Source: Campanula takesimana (lineage: Eukaryota > Streptophyta > Magnoliopsida > Asterales > Campanulaceae). Taken from it: a stretch of DNA of 64,000 nt. The DNA is taken from the NCBI GenBank assembly GCA_026119855.1, contig JAOWBW010000388.1, positions 1,612,001 through 1,676,000 on the forward strand, read 5' to 3'. This document shows positions 35,001 to 45,675 of this stretch, one piece after another. The translations under genes and the position numbers were made by a program. Position 1 is the first letter of the stretch. Each line of letters begins with the position of its first letter. The notes under the pieces are model-generated. The model worked only from the letters and a program-made list of their open reading frames with translations, was not told the DNA's origin and ran no database searches.

Positions 35001-35960
35001 AGAGCTGGGGTTTAAGTGACAATCGGGTCCCTATGTATTTCCGCTTGACCCCTTACTACCGGCCATAGTAAGGGCATAGCTTCCTTGGTTGGAGCAATAA
35101 GCCTGACCTAAGTGAATGCTAACTCTTGTCTTGAACACCTCGTGGATCTTGTTCTTGTGGATGACACTGGTTACCAGGTCTTCTTATATACTGCACAGCA
35201 GTTTCTTGTTCTTGTTCTTGGTTGTCCTCAGCTAGAAAAGCATCGACAACAAATGGTATTCTTGGGAGGAATAAGGAAAGATTCAGGTAAAAATGCGTGA
35301 TAGGCCTATGTGCATCTTGGTGAGCTGGTCTAGCCTCTCACACTACTTGACTACTTGTTACCTGATCATATCTTGAGCTTGATTACTTGTTGAGTTGGCT
35401 TAGCCTCTCCTATACTTGTTACTTGATAATACTTGATATATGTTTAGTTGAGCATCTACTTGTATTGCATGATAACATGACATATAGTTGCATGTTAATA
35501 GCTTACTGAGATTTATCTCACCCTTTATTTGTTTAATTGTTTCCCCCCCCCCAGGAAAGCAGGGGATAGTACGCAGTGAGGCTCGACTTAGCTGGGAACT
35601 TACTCAGCAGGATATTCTTGTTCGAAGTTAGTGTCCTTTTATATTTTGGTAAGGACGATCTTGTATGAGTTAATAACTCTGGGCTTGTATTGGGGTAGTA
35701 TTTGTTGTCCCTAGACAGTTCTTGATGCCAGCTTATTTGCTAGGCATGTCTTCCGTTGTATGTAACCTTGTTTGGTTTTAATTTTCTTGGTCTAGAACTC
35801 GTTGTGAGCTATCTTAGCTCCTTATTCTTGAGTAGATATAGCATGTCAGTTTGTTTCTAACAGGTATTGTTCCTGTTTCCCGTTAGTTTCTTGTTTCTTG
35901 TTAGTTACGCGCACCAGGTTCGAGGTTCTATTAGGGGATCCCGGGACTTGGGGCGTGTCA
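32064..35960 (+). repeat. 3' LTR of LARD (3.9 kb)
   Basis: 3897 bp, nearly identical to the 5' LTR. Length differences are explained by a 22-bp loss at the GC boxes, two fewer 9-bp units, a 13-bp gain near 32815 and C-run slippage near 35545. Confidence 0.93.
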
Positions 35961-35965
35961 TAGTT

Positions 35966-36306
35966 GACGGACGGTATCCTCAAATTTTTGAATTCTACCA
36001 CGGGAGCCTATCCAAAAAACAACACTACTTCTTACTTTTTCCAACTCATCCTTAATGACTTCCAAACCATCTTTGACAATTAAATTTAAAATGTGAGCAC
36101 AACAACGCATATGCAGAATTTCCCCCCTCATCACTAGTGTGCTTGGATCTAATATATCAATAATCTTATCCAACATGGCATCATTTGAAGTTGCATTGTC
36201 AACGGTGATTGTTGACAATTTTCTATCAAGATTTAAATCAATCAATGCTTCAACAAAGAATTCCGTAAGGACATCGCTACTATGTGGAGGAGGAACATAA
36301 ATAAGC
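35966..36306 (-). pseudogene. hAT transposase, middle exon part
   Basis: An acceptor AATTTAG precedes GCTTATTTATGTTCCTCC (exon from 36306 downward). It encodes YVPPPHSSDVLTEFF, then STITVDNATSND (second catalytic Asp region) and MRCCAHILNLIVKDGL, a strongly conserved hAT block. The frame continues across the LARD into the 80-bp island at 26745-26824. Confidence 0.88.
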
Positions 36307-36406
36307 CTAAATTAAAAAATTAAAAAAAAAAACTTGTCATAAAAAAAAAAAAAAAACTAATAAAATCAAAGTAGAAACATGATTAAAAAAAACAAAGTAT
36401 GTTTCA

Positions 36407-36496
36407 TACTCCCTCCGTCCCGCTCGAATTTGGATTCTTGCTCAAGCAATTTATACTTTGACCAAGAATCCTAATTTGAGCGGGACAGAGGGAGTA
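36407..36496. mobile_element. 90-bp hairpin Stowaway MITE in hAT intron
   Basis: TACTCCCTCCGTCCCGCTCG at the left and its inverted complement (with one mismatch) at the right, TA at both ends, with a short centre. Nearly the whole element folds back on itself. It lies inside the hAT intron 36307-36516. Confidence 0.88.
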
Positions 36497-36516
36497 TGCA
36501 ATAAATTAGAAAGTAC

Positions 36517-37256
36517 CTCACAATCCGACTTTGCAACTTCCACTCAAAATCAACATAGTGTGCGGTAACGGCCATGAATCCTTTCTTTGTTGGTTTTGCA
36601 CTCCAGATATCGGTAGTAATAGCGACTTTAGATTCCAAGCTTTCCAACATCTCAACCAACTTCACTTTCTTGGAATGATATATCTTCAAAATTTCACTCT
36701 TTATAGTATTTCTACAAACCATTTTGAACAACGGTTGGAGGTTTCTTGAATAAGTACGAAATCCCTCATGATTAACCATGCTCAACGGATACTCGTGTAA
36801 GGCAATCATATTGGCAAGATCATTCCTTGTCACATTTTCATCAAAAACATACAGACGATATTGCACCGTGCCATTTCCTTTGCCCTTCTTAGTAGGTTGC
36901 AACATCATTTGCTTAATGTCTCTATTCTTTCTTTTTGGACATCATTCCAAGTGATTGCTCAAGTGTTTGGTACCCGATGTCCCTTTGCCTGATAGTCGTT
37001 TATCACAATGGTGAAAAATAGCAACAACCACCCCTTTTTCTACTGTTTTAGTCATTACCTCCCACACTTTAGATTTTAAACTCTTGGTATTCATTTGAGA
37101 AGAATCATTGTCATTCAAAGATGGGGTAGAACCAACTGGTGTTTGTGTTTGAGACTGACTAGCATCTTCATTCACACTCGTACTCAAAGGTTGTTCATAC
37201 ACATGCAACTCATCATCAATAACATTTGCATCCCCTTGATTAACTTTATTAGACAT
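36517..37256 (-). pseudogene. hAT transposase, N-terminal exon with BED finger
   Basis: ATG at 37256 follows an acceptor TTTGTACAG. The exon encodes an acidic leader, then a BED-type finger (VWEVMTKTV ... CDKRLSGKGTSGTKHLSNHL); the first finger Cys appears replaced by Phe. A TGA at 36942-36944 stops the frame right after the finger. The same frame then resumes with KRKNRDIKQMMLQP, a helical region (YPLSMVNHEGF) and the first catalytic block ITTDIWSAKPTKKGFMAV. A donor (GAG then GTACTT) ends the exon at 36517. Family assignment is firm; the gene is dead. Confidence 0.85.
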
Positions 37257-37730
37257 CTGTACAAATCAGAGAATAAATGTAGCAATCACTAAAAATTGCA
37301 AGATATTACTCATACCAAACAAACACAAGTACCCATTTGGTCATTTTAACAAACAGTTGGCGTGCAATCAAGAAACGGAAGTCAGGCATTCAGCAATTGC
37401 ATATTGATTTGTGTCTGGAATTTACTTATCATTGCAATAGATCAAAGACAAAGATAGATTACAGCAAGCATGAAACCCTAAGAAATGGGGAGAACAAAGA
37501 AACGGCGGAGAGAGAGAGAGACTACAGCAGCAGGCATTATTCAGATTGAAGAAGAAGACTAACCTTGAATTCCCAGGTTGAGATCACCGACGACGGAGAA
37601 GGAAACGGGATGAGAAGGAAACGGCGTCGGCGTTGGGCTCTTGAGTCTCGACAGTCGACACTCGATACGGCACAGACCGCACTAATTTTGTTTTACAAAT
37701 GAAACCCTAATTTTTCTTTATATACTTGGA
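37257..37730 (-). promoter_or_regulatory. hAT promoter, 5' UTR exon and UTR intron
   Basis: On the minus strand a TATA box TATATAAAG (plus-strand 37716-37724) is followed by a leader ending GAATTCAAG before GTTAGT (about 37563), and an intron to 37257 directly before the ATG. A GA-rich tract (37506-37522) lies inside the intron. Confidence 0.55.
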
Positions 37731-37934
37731 GTGAATTGTAAAAGGGTAATATTAGAAGGTCCTATATCAAATTAAAAAGATATTACTTATACTCGGGTCG
37801 GGGCGGGCGGGTCAGACTGTAATACCGAGACCGACCCAAACCCGTGCGGGTTTTAAAAAATGTGACCCTAACCCTACTTTTTCAGGGCGATCGCCCTCGG
37901 GTTCGGATCGGGTTCGGGCGAATTGCCATCCCTA

Positions 37935-38545
37935 CAACCCGGTCAACCACCATACGCGGAAAGAGCTCTTCCTCCCGTTATACCAAGAACCTCGTGCTCA
38001 TGCCCGAAGCCAGATGCTCGGAGCCCGTGCTTTCCAGCTGGCCAATACGTCCAAAAGACGTTAACGATTCGTACCTATCGGACCATGATTGTTAGTGGTG
38101 GCGCCACAACTCATAAACGGCCCCCACTTGACAGAATATTCTCCGGACCAGCCCAATGAGATCCTGGCACGTGTCCTCGTTCCGTACAAAGGCAGTTAAT
38201 GTTCAGATCTTATCTCTTCATTCTCTCTCTTCTATTACCTATAAATACTTCTTTTCACCCCCATGGGCAAGGTACGTGCTCTAACCCTAATCACAGTCAA
38301 GGCCTTCATTGGTCTTCTTCCTTAGGTTTTCCTCAGAGATCTTATTCTCACACCCGAGGGCCTAAGCCGGATTCAAACCCGGCTCTGGTCCTAGCGGTGT
38401 TCATGTTTGTGTTGTGATCAGGAACATGAGGCAGCAAACCAGAGATCTGATCTCCATGACCCCAAAATTCTAGGGCGTCATCAATACATATTCCTCACAT
38501 AATTAGCATTAGCATTTTTATGCGTTAAGTTTATAATAGTCCTAT
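37935..38545. other. Unassigned DNA with a TATA-like site
   Basis: Between two hAT elements. It contains TATAAAT at 38240-38246 after a CT-rich stretch and several open frames without domains. It resembles part of an LTR (promoter-like, no gene), but I find no ends. Confidence 0.35.
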
Positions 38546-38769
38546 TAGGGCTGGCCATTTGTACCAAACCAAACCAACCAACCGAGTACCAACCGAACCA
38601 AACGATTTGGTATACCGAACTTCGGTATACCGAAAGTTTGGTACGGTACTACCGTACCGATTATGCATTCTTGTTGGTATACCGTGTACCGATTATATTT
38701 TTATAACAATAATGTTTATTATATATTTAATAGAAAATGTATAAAAAATACTAAAATTGAATCTAATCT

Positions 38770-39863
38770 TGTAGATACCCCGGGGGAAACCACGGCTTGG
38801 CTAGAGTGCGTGAATTATCCTAGGATGTCTATTTGGTTTTAAAGATTAGAGTCGCCACCTATGTTTTTAAAGGAACATAAAAAAAAACCTAATATAGCTT
38901 AATTTTATATACAAAACCAGAGATTCGGGAAGAGACGGGTTCGGGGGTTAGGTTACGGAGTGGGAAGTACTTAAACACCCACTCCGCCCTGCTAAAGCCG
39001 GTCTTGCTACTAAATGTGTTCTAAGAATGAAAAGTCATTCTTTTATTAATATAAACTTGTGCTAACAATTACATCATGAGAAAATGGGGAATTAAAAGAG
39101 AATAAAAATGTAGGGAGATAACCTTTAACCAACTTTAATATAGTAAAGTGATCATTTGGTCATGTCTCATTTGATGGGGATTGCATACATTAAAAATACA
39201 TAAAAGGAATAAGAAAATAGAATAAGTGTACCTCGTTGGGAAGGAAATGAAGACTTCAACCTTTGTGAGGAAATGAAGTGTTTTGTAGAGAAAACAGTGT
39301 GTAGAGATTTTAATAGAGTTTTGGTGCTCTATTTTGGTGTAAAAAAGTCATCCCTTGAAATGAACCAAGAATGTCCTTTATATAGGTGAAGAGGGGAGGA
39401 AAGAATGGTGTTATTGGACCAATAAAAATAAAGGAAAATAAAATAATAAAGAGGAAATAGAATAATAATAAAGATGAAATATTTTGTTTTAATGAAAATG
39501 CTAGAATAAAGGATTTGGGAGTTACAAAACTAGGGGGGATGAACTTGGAGGTAAGAAAATGCTTTTGACTCAGAAAATGGAGGGAAATTTGTGCAAATCC
39601 GTAACTGCCATAGTGAGAAGCGCGCGGGTCCCGCTTAGGCGACGAGAAGCGCGCGCATCCCGTAGGCTGTGTCGGAGGCGCCCGCGGTTGAAAACGACAG
39701 AATGACAGAAATGACTCTAAAGTTAACTATGTTATTCAGTTTAGTCCAAAACTAACGGAATTAGTTAGGAACTTAACAAAAGTAACAGAAATTAACAAAA
39801 ACAAGTTAAATAAAAATACTATGTATGCAATCGGGGTGAGAGGTCCAAGGCGGGGTGTCTACA
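38770..39863 (-). mobile_element. Solo LTR nested in hAT element
   Basis: 1094 bp with ends TGTAGATACCCC and GGGGTGTCTACA and a perfect 5-bp duplication AATCT (38765-38769, 39864-39868). On the minus strand a TATA box CTATATAAAGG lies near 39375-39385, suggesting minus orientation. The phrase AGAGTCGCCACC (38850 region) recalls LTRs of Tat/Ogre-type Ty3 elements, but this is from memory. A GCGCGC-rich patch lies at 39620-39690. Confidence 0.85.
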
Positions 39864-40022
39864 AATCTAACCCCAAATATCGTAAATCATATTTCATTGG
39901 AGCTGTGATTTGATAAGTAAATTAAATATCCCCTATTCTTCCTTTTATGCTAAACAATGGTGAATTATTCAGCATAGACTGATCTCGTAAGAGGTGGTTA
40001 TTAGATTCATGGGTTCTAATAT

Positions 40023-40161
40023 TACTCCCTCCTTCTTAGAATGATTTTTAATTTTTTTTTTGTCCTTACTACTTCTACGAATGGACTTGAGCAACAATTT
40101 CAAGATAATTCAATTTTTTCAATAAAAAATGGTATATCATTAGTTTGAGACGGAGGGAGTA
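40023..40161. mobile_element. Stowaway MITE in hAT element
   Basis: 139 bp, starts TACTCCCTCCTTCTTAGAAT and ends GAGACGGAGGGAGTA, TA at both edges. Confidence 0.85.
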
Positions 40162-40779
40162 ACTTTATGGACGTCTTAGGATGATGCTTATAGTGGTTCC
40201 TTTGTGTTTGTGTAGGATTACTGTGATGTATGCCTATCTATATATGCTGACTCCTTTTTTTTTTCTTTTTTTTTTTTCTAATATCTCATGTGGCCTCACT
40301 TTTTGCTTAAAGTGCTTTAAATAACAGGGAACTGATTTATTTCTTTCCTAATGATAAACTTATATGTAATTCGTGTCTTTTGGTATTATATCATGTTATA
40401 TTGTCAGTTAATGTACTATTATGACTTCTTGTTGTTTAAGATTTTTCTCAAGATTTTGGAAAAATATTTGGTTAATGTTTGGACTTTTAATTTTTTGAGT
40501 CAATATATGTCTGGTAGGAGCTTAGTACCAACCGTACCAACCAATACCAACCGTACCAATTTAGTTGGTGTACCGATTTTGACGGTTGGTACCAGTACTT
40601 ATTTTAGTGTACCAACTTAAACTTGATTGGTACATGGTACATGAAGAAAACAGTCGGTATACCAACCATGCCAGCCCTAAGTCATATCAACTTAAATATC
40701 CTAAAATTTAGTACAAATATTCCTAGCTTCAGCCTTCAGTCCACACTTAAATACCCTTTTTAATAGGCCCAATGCACCC

Positions 40780-40850
40780 AAGCCTTCATTGGCTGAGTGG
40801 TATAAGGCTTGGGACTTCCTTCGGGAGAGATCTCAATTTCGATTCCACTA
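40780..40850 (+). repeat. tRNA-derived SINE head (probable)
   Basis: An RNA polymerase III A box TGGCTGAGTGG (40790-40800) and a B box TTTCGATTCC (40837-40846) are about 37 bp apart, as in tRNA-derived SINEs. The surrounding bases do not fold into a proper tRNA cloverleaf, so it is not a tRNA gene. The 3' end of the element is not clear. Confidence 0.5.
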
Positions 40851-41076
40851 CCCTTCCCAACAGATAAGATAATAACGACAAATTAATTTGGAGATGATCA
40901 CTCCCAATCCTCAAATCTTTCCTATTTGCCCGAATGTACTTCCACACTCAAAGGCTCCCAAAAAAGGAAAGTCAGATACAAAATTCTTCATACACCCCTC
41001 ACAAACAAAAGGATGCAAAAAGACTATAATGCCCTCATATCTCCTTTCACCTTTATTTTTTTTTGTCAAATCTTAG
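40851..41076. other. AT-rich DNA
   Basis: No supported feature; possibly the body of the SINE followed by host DNA. Confidence 0.3.
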
Positions 41077-43420
41077 TCAGCTCTTGTAACTTACACATAA
41101 TTATATATAAGAGTAAAAAAATCAATTTTCTTTTTTATTTTTTTAGAAAAAATAATAATATTATTTGGTCAAATATGGTCAAACAGTAGTCAAACTCTTA
41201 TAACTGACACGTAATTAACAATAAGAGTCGAAAATTTTCATTTTTTTTCTTCATATTTTTAGAAAAAAATATTTATAATATTTGGTAAAAAATGGTCAAA
41301 CCCGGTCAAACAGTAGTCAAACTCTTTTAACTGACACATAATTAACATATAAGAGTAAAAAAAATAACTTTTTATTTTTTTAGAAGCAAAAATTATATTA
41401 TTAGGTCAAATTTGGTCAAACATCAGTCAACTCTTATAATTGACACATAATTAACATTAGAGGTGTAAACGAGTCGAGTATCATCGAGTACGAGTCGAGT
41501 ATGTTGATTTAATTTTCGAGTCGAGTAATTGACGAGTCGAGTCGGCCTCTTCAAATGGTTGCCGAACTCGGCCCGGCTATTGCTCGGCGAGTCCCTTGCA
41601 CTGCTCGAGTTCGGCGCCTTTCAGAAGCAAAGTTTTTTTTTTTTTTTTTTTTAGACGATGTTATAGTTGGAAATTGACCCACTAAACAAATGCGTTTAAT
41701 GCTTTACTTAATTGATGTTTGCCTCGAGTAATTCCCAGCGCCTAAAATAAACTCTTTTCTATGCAGAAGAATTGAGAATGGTTCACACAGCCTTTTTAAA
41801 AGATTAATTCATTAAGCCCTCAATTAATGCAATAAATGCTCACCATACCATATGTTCCTCTTCGTCTATTTTCTAAGAACAACGGAAAAGACGAATCGAT
41901 TTATATTTTCGATCTTTTATCCAGTGAACCAACTAAACCCTCAAAGCGACCCACAATTTTGAGTTTTTGAGTTGCAGATCACGCCTTTTATGCAGAATTT
42001 AGAACGGTACATGAGAATCCCTACCTTTCTTTGGTCGGCGCTCCGACGAATGCTGATAGAGGCGATGAAAACAAGAGAAACGCATCGGATGTGTCGATCT
42101 CTCACCTCATTTAAGCGGGTTGATGCCGGGATGGTCGAACACGAATCGAATTCGAGCAACCCGCGAACACACCACACGACACGAGTACCCGAACACGACC
42201 GACCCGACTCGTTTAATCAAACGAGCTCCATTCCTTTGACGAGTTCGACCCGTTTTCCACATGTGTTACGAGTCGAGTATGTTTATTTCGGGTCGAACCC
42301 GAGTCGGGTCACGGGTAGCCCGATCGAAATGACAGCCCTAATTAACATATAAGAGTAAAAAAATCACTCTCTTCATTTTTTAGAAAACAATAATAATATT
42401 ATTTGGTCAAAAATGGTCAAACCCCGTCAAACAGCAATCAAACTCTTATAACTTACACATAATTAACACATAAGAGTCAAAAATTTCTCTTTTTTCATTA
42501 TTTTAGAAAAAAATAAAAATATTATTTGGTCAAACTCAGTCAAACAACAGTCAAACTCTTATAACTTACACATAATTAACATATAAGAGGAAAAAAAATC
42601 ATTTTTTTTGAAAAAATAATAATAATATTTGATCAAATATGGTCAAACTCAGTCAAACAGCAGTCAAACTCTTATAACTGACACATAATTAACATATAAG
42701 AGTAAAAAAAAAACCACTTTTTTCTTTTTTTAGAAAAAAATAAAAAATATTATTTGGTCAAACCCGGTTAAACAGCTGTCAATCTTTTATAACTTACACA
42801 TAATTAACATATAAGAGTAAAAAAAATTCGATTTTTCATTTTCTAGAAAAATATTAATAATATTATTTGGTCAAATATTTTCAAATTCGGTCAAACGGCA
42901 TTTAAACTCTTATAACAGACATATAAGACATGCCCACCTCTTATAATTAACATATAAAAGTAAAAAAACAACAACAATTTTTTCATTTTTTAGGAAAAAA
43001 AGGTTAGTCAAACTCAGTTAAACTCGGTCAAACTCTTATAAAAAAAAAGTGTATAAAACCAATTTTTCTCTTATAGCTGAAGTAGAAAAGTCATTTCCTC
43101 ACATTTTTTTTTCAAAAATAAATTAAAATAATAAAATTTTATTATTGTTGACTTTCATATTCGGTCAAACAACAATCAACTCTGATAACTAATACATAAG
43201 ATATGTCTACCTCTTATAATTAACATATAAGAAGAAAAAAATATTCACTTTTTTACATTTTGAGAAAAAAAAATGGTTAATATTATCTTATCAAACTCAG
43301 TCAAAGTCTTATAATTGACATATAAGACCAATTGTTCTCTTATTATTGAAGTATATGAGTTATTTTTTTTCACATTTTTATAATTTAACAAAAAAAATCA
43401 TTTTTAATCATAAAAATTCT
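41077..43420. repeat. ~115-bp AT-rich satellite-like array
   Basis: About a dozen degenerate units with the core AACTCTTATAACTGACACAT, then AATTAACATATAAGAGTAAAA, a T-rich stretch, and TTGGTCAAA...GGTCAAAC...AGTCAAAC. Starts include 41077, 41194, 41320, 41429, 42439, 42554, 42665, 42782 and 42903; spacing 110-126 bp. A hAT element interrupts it (41458-42340). Units at the right end become irregular. Confidence 0.85.
41458..42340. mobile_element. Non-autonomous hAT element with CGAGTC subterminal repeats
   Basis: Inserted in one satellite unit with a perfect 8-bp duplication ATTAACAT (41450-41457, 42341-42348). Ends TAGAGGTGTAAAC and, inverted, TAGGGCTGTCATT are an imperfect TIR. CGAGTCGAG/GAGTCGGG motifs crowd both ends (41470-41610 and 42110-42320). 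An open frame at 41972-42352 runs out through the right end and is not a gene. Confidence 0.85.
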
Positions 43421-43847
43421 TTTATATTAATAATATAGAGTCTTATATATATAGTATAAGACTAAGAATCAATTTTCATCTTATAAGAGTCACTTTTTTC
43501 ATATTATAAGACCGAATATTATTATTTTTTCTTTTCGAAAGAATGAATAGAAAATTTTCTAGTGTATTCCACATTTGATATAATTATGGTGATGCATTCA
43601 AGAAGCTTCTTTCATGAGCTTGGTTAACATGCATGTTTTTTCCCCAAATGATTGTGAAATCAGCGGCAAATACTTTTCAAGTGATAAATCCATGGGCAAA
43701 AAAGGTAATAAATCCATGAATCAGAGGCTAATAGTTATATGATGGTTTATGGAGAGAGATCAAAGAGTAAAATTTGCAGATCTAAATAAAAGAAACTCAC
43801 AGAGAGAGAGAGAGAGAGAAATCAAGAGTAAAATCTGCTGAAATAGG
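43421..43847. other. AT-rich DNA with GA microsatellite
   Basis: No gene. A GA run lies at 43799-43819. Confidence 0.4.
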
Positions 43848-44430
43848 TAGGGGTGAGCAGAAAAACCGACAAAAACCGATAACACCGAAAACACCGAAAA
43901 AACCGACACCGAAAAACCGAACCAATAAGCTATTGGTAAGGTACGGTTCTTTTAATTTTAAAAACCGAATCTGGCGGCTCGGTTTCGGTTTCACACGCTA
44001 ATCCCGATTTCACATACCGAACCGAACCGATATTGTTGAACGTCGTCGTTTTTTTCTTTTATATATACTCCCTCCGTCCCAGCACAAGTATGACTTCTTT
44101 CCCTTTTAGGCCGTCCCAGAACAATTGAGCCCACCCCTCTAGTACTACTTGTGCTGGGACGGAGGGAGTATACTGCTTCCGACTTTTAACCCTCTGCGTC
44201 ACTTCTTTTAGCCCAAGTAGTTCAATTTGGGCCTGGTGCAAGCCCAACTTAAATGGCCCATTTAATCAGCCCATTGACACCGAACCGATACCGACCGACA
44301 CCGAAACCGATCACACCGAGCCGATTTAAAACCGAATCATTTCGGTACTCAAATGCTAGAAACCGATAAGATGCGGTTCGGTACCGGTTTTAGCTAGAAA
44401 CCGTATCAAACCGAACCGAGCTCACCCCTA
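43848..44430. mobile_element. Non-autonomous hAT element with ACCGAA subterminal repeats
   Basis: Perfect 8-bp duplication GAAATAGG (43840-43847, 44431-44438) and perfect 11-bp TIR TAGGGGTGAGC. AACCGA/ACCGAAC hexamers cluster in both flanks (43860-43960, 44275-44420). 583 bp in total, of which 105 bp is a nested MITE. Confidence 0.93.
44066..44170. mobile_element. Stowaway MITE nested in hAT element
   Basis: TACTCCCTCCGTCCCAGCAC and, inverted at the right, the same 20 bases: a perfect TIR of at least 25 bp, TA edges, 105 bp. Confidence 0.92.
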
Positions 44431-44438
44431 GAAATAGG

Positions 44439-45675
44439 GCTATAAACAAGGGTGAACCAAATTTCGTCAAAATCAGCTAATAGACCCACCCCCCTCCTCG
44501 TCCTTGCATCCAAGTTTACTCCACTTAAAGCGTCTGACTAATTTGAAGCCAATAATTGCTAACTCTCCAAATTGACTCTTACAATATTAAAATTAAGTTT
44601 AGACGTTAACAATAACAACACCATTTTATGACATGAATTGAGGGTCTATAGGGATCTATTTGAATTTCTCAAATCAATTGGGTTTAAATTTGGTTTAAAT
44701 GTGACTGAGTTGAGCACGATTGGTAAATGAGCAGATGAGCCTATTGTTCGCCGGAGAAACTGGAGTCGCCGGGGCTGAGATCGTCGGAGACGGAGAAAGA
44801 AAACGAGGTTCGACATGGGGTGATGTTCGCCGGAGAAGATAAAGGCGCCGGCGCTGGTGTGTGTGCGTGCGCCGTTTGTGCGTGCGTAGAGAGAGTTTGT
44901 GTGTGCGCCTAGAGAGAGATTGTGTGTGTGGTGACTGAGGGGAGAGGAGTGGTTTGTTTTGTTTGAGAGTGAGGGTAATTTTGGTAGTTATGCATTTAGT
45001 TTGACTGGTCAACGTAGCTCTAAGGGTGTATGGGAAATTTGGATCTCAACCCAACTCCTTATCTGACATTTGATCTGGGTTTGGATTTATGTGTAATTAA
45101 ATCTGGGATTGGGGCCCTTTGGGAAAAATTCCCTTGATTAACTGAATAATACTCACTGCCGGACTAGGACCAATCCATCATTTCTGACATCATCAACATC
45201 TTTTTATCCTTTCCCACATTACTTGATATGTACACACTCCACATACATGACTATACCTTTTCATGCATTAATCTACAGACGAAAAATGGATTTAAAAAAT
45301 AGATATACTCCAATAATGTGGATTGTATACCACAATCCTCAACTTCAATTGTCACACATATTTCATAACACAAAATTGAGGTAAAAATCTTATGCAAGGT
45401 ACTAGTAGCCATAGATTTTAAGGTAGCAATTTTCCACAGAAGATTATTGTTACTCCTTTTAACAAAATTGGTTAGCTAACCATATACACTCCTTTACAAA
45501 TCTACCGCGACCCGTCGGCTTCTCCATATACACTCTTACATTATTACTTTTTTTTTCCACAAAAAATATCTATATAAACCACTACACCTATCTGTTTTAA
45601 CAACTTCTCTTCACATATATCCTGTATTTAAATGCTATAGAAACTTTATAAAACTATGATGATTAGCGTGACATT
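44439..45675. other. Intergenic, downstream of RING gene
   Basis: About 44640-45150 has a C-rich minus strand with CGCCGG, ACACAC and CTCTCT tracts. An open frame there on the minus strand (44695-45012) is of low complexity (Thr/His/Arg/Ser-rich) and unconvincing. From 45150 to 45675 is AT-rich 3' flank of the RING gene. Confidence 0.35.

Larger units (their letters stand above)
26830..35960 (+). mobile_element. Large retrotransposon derivative (LARD), Ty3-related, non-autonomous
   Basis: 9.13-kb element with perfect target duplication TAGTT (26825-26829 and 35961-35965). LTRs of 3923 and 3897 bp flank only 1311 bp of interior (30753-32063) with no coding region. A tRNA-Met primer site and a purine tract flank the interior. 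The interior ends with ATTCGAGGACGAAT, then AAGGTGGGGAGGA and TGTAAC, a junction I associate with Ty3 chromovirus (Tekay/Del) elements. By eye I count about 21 substitutions and a few repeat-number indels between the LTRs, so the insertion is young. It must use proteins from another element. Confidence 0.9.
24168..37934 (-). mobile_element. BED-type hAT transposon split by two LTR insertions
   Basis: A hAT superfamily element on the minus strand. Its 5' end is a TIR-like TAGGGATGGCAATT (37921-37934), followed by GGGTTCGGG-type subterminal repeats (about 37795-37920). The transposase gene has a 5' UTR intron and at least three coding exons. A solo copia LTR (25339-26739) and a 9.1-kb LARD (26830-35960) were inserted into the same exon, 80 bp apart. 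A 90-bp Stowaway MITE lies in an intron (36407-36496). Removing insertions and one target-site copy each restores frame across both junctions, which proves the nesting order. The left TIR was not identified. Confidence 0.85.
38546..40679. mobile_element. Non-autonomous hAT element with GTACCAA subterminal repeats
   Basis: Ends TAGGGCTGGCCAT and, inverted, ATGCCAGCCCTA; 8-bp target copies AGTCCTAT (38538-38545) and AGTCATAT (40680-40687) match at 7 of 8. Many GTACCAA/TTGGTAC and GGTATACC motifs are packed within 150-200 bp of each end. It hosts a solo LTR (38770-39863) and a Stowaway MITE (40023-40161). No transposase is visible. Confidence 0.85.

Noticed and set aside
38199..38417. Short ORF after a TATA-like site as a gene
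   Set aside because: No domain and no splice continuation; more like LTR or UTR sequence.
40785..40860. A functional tRNA gene
   Set aside because: A and B boxes are present but acceptor and anticodon stems cannot be formed.
41972..42352. 127-codon ORF as a hAT-encoded protein
   Set aside because: No transposase motif and it reads out through the element end into the satellite.
44695..45012. 105-codon minus-strand ORF
   Set aside because: Low-complexity Thr/His/Arg/Ser composition from CA and CT repeats; no splice or domain support.
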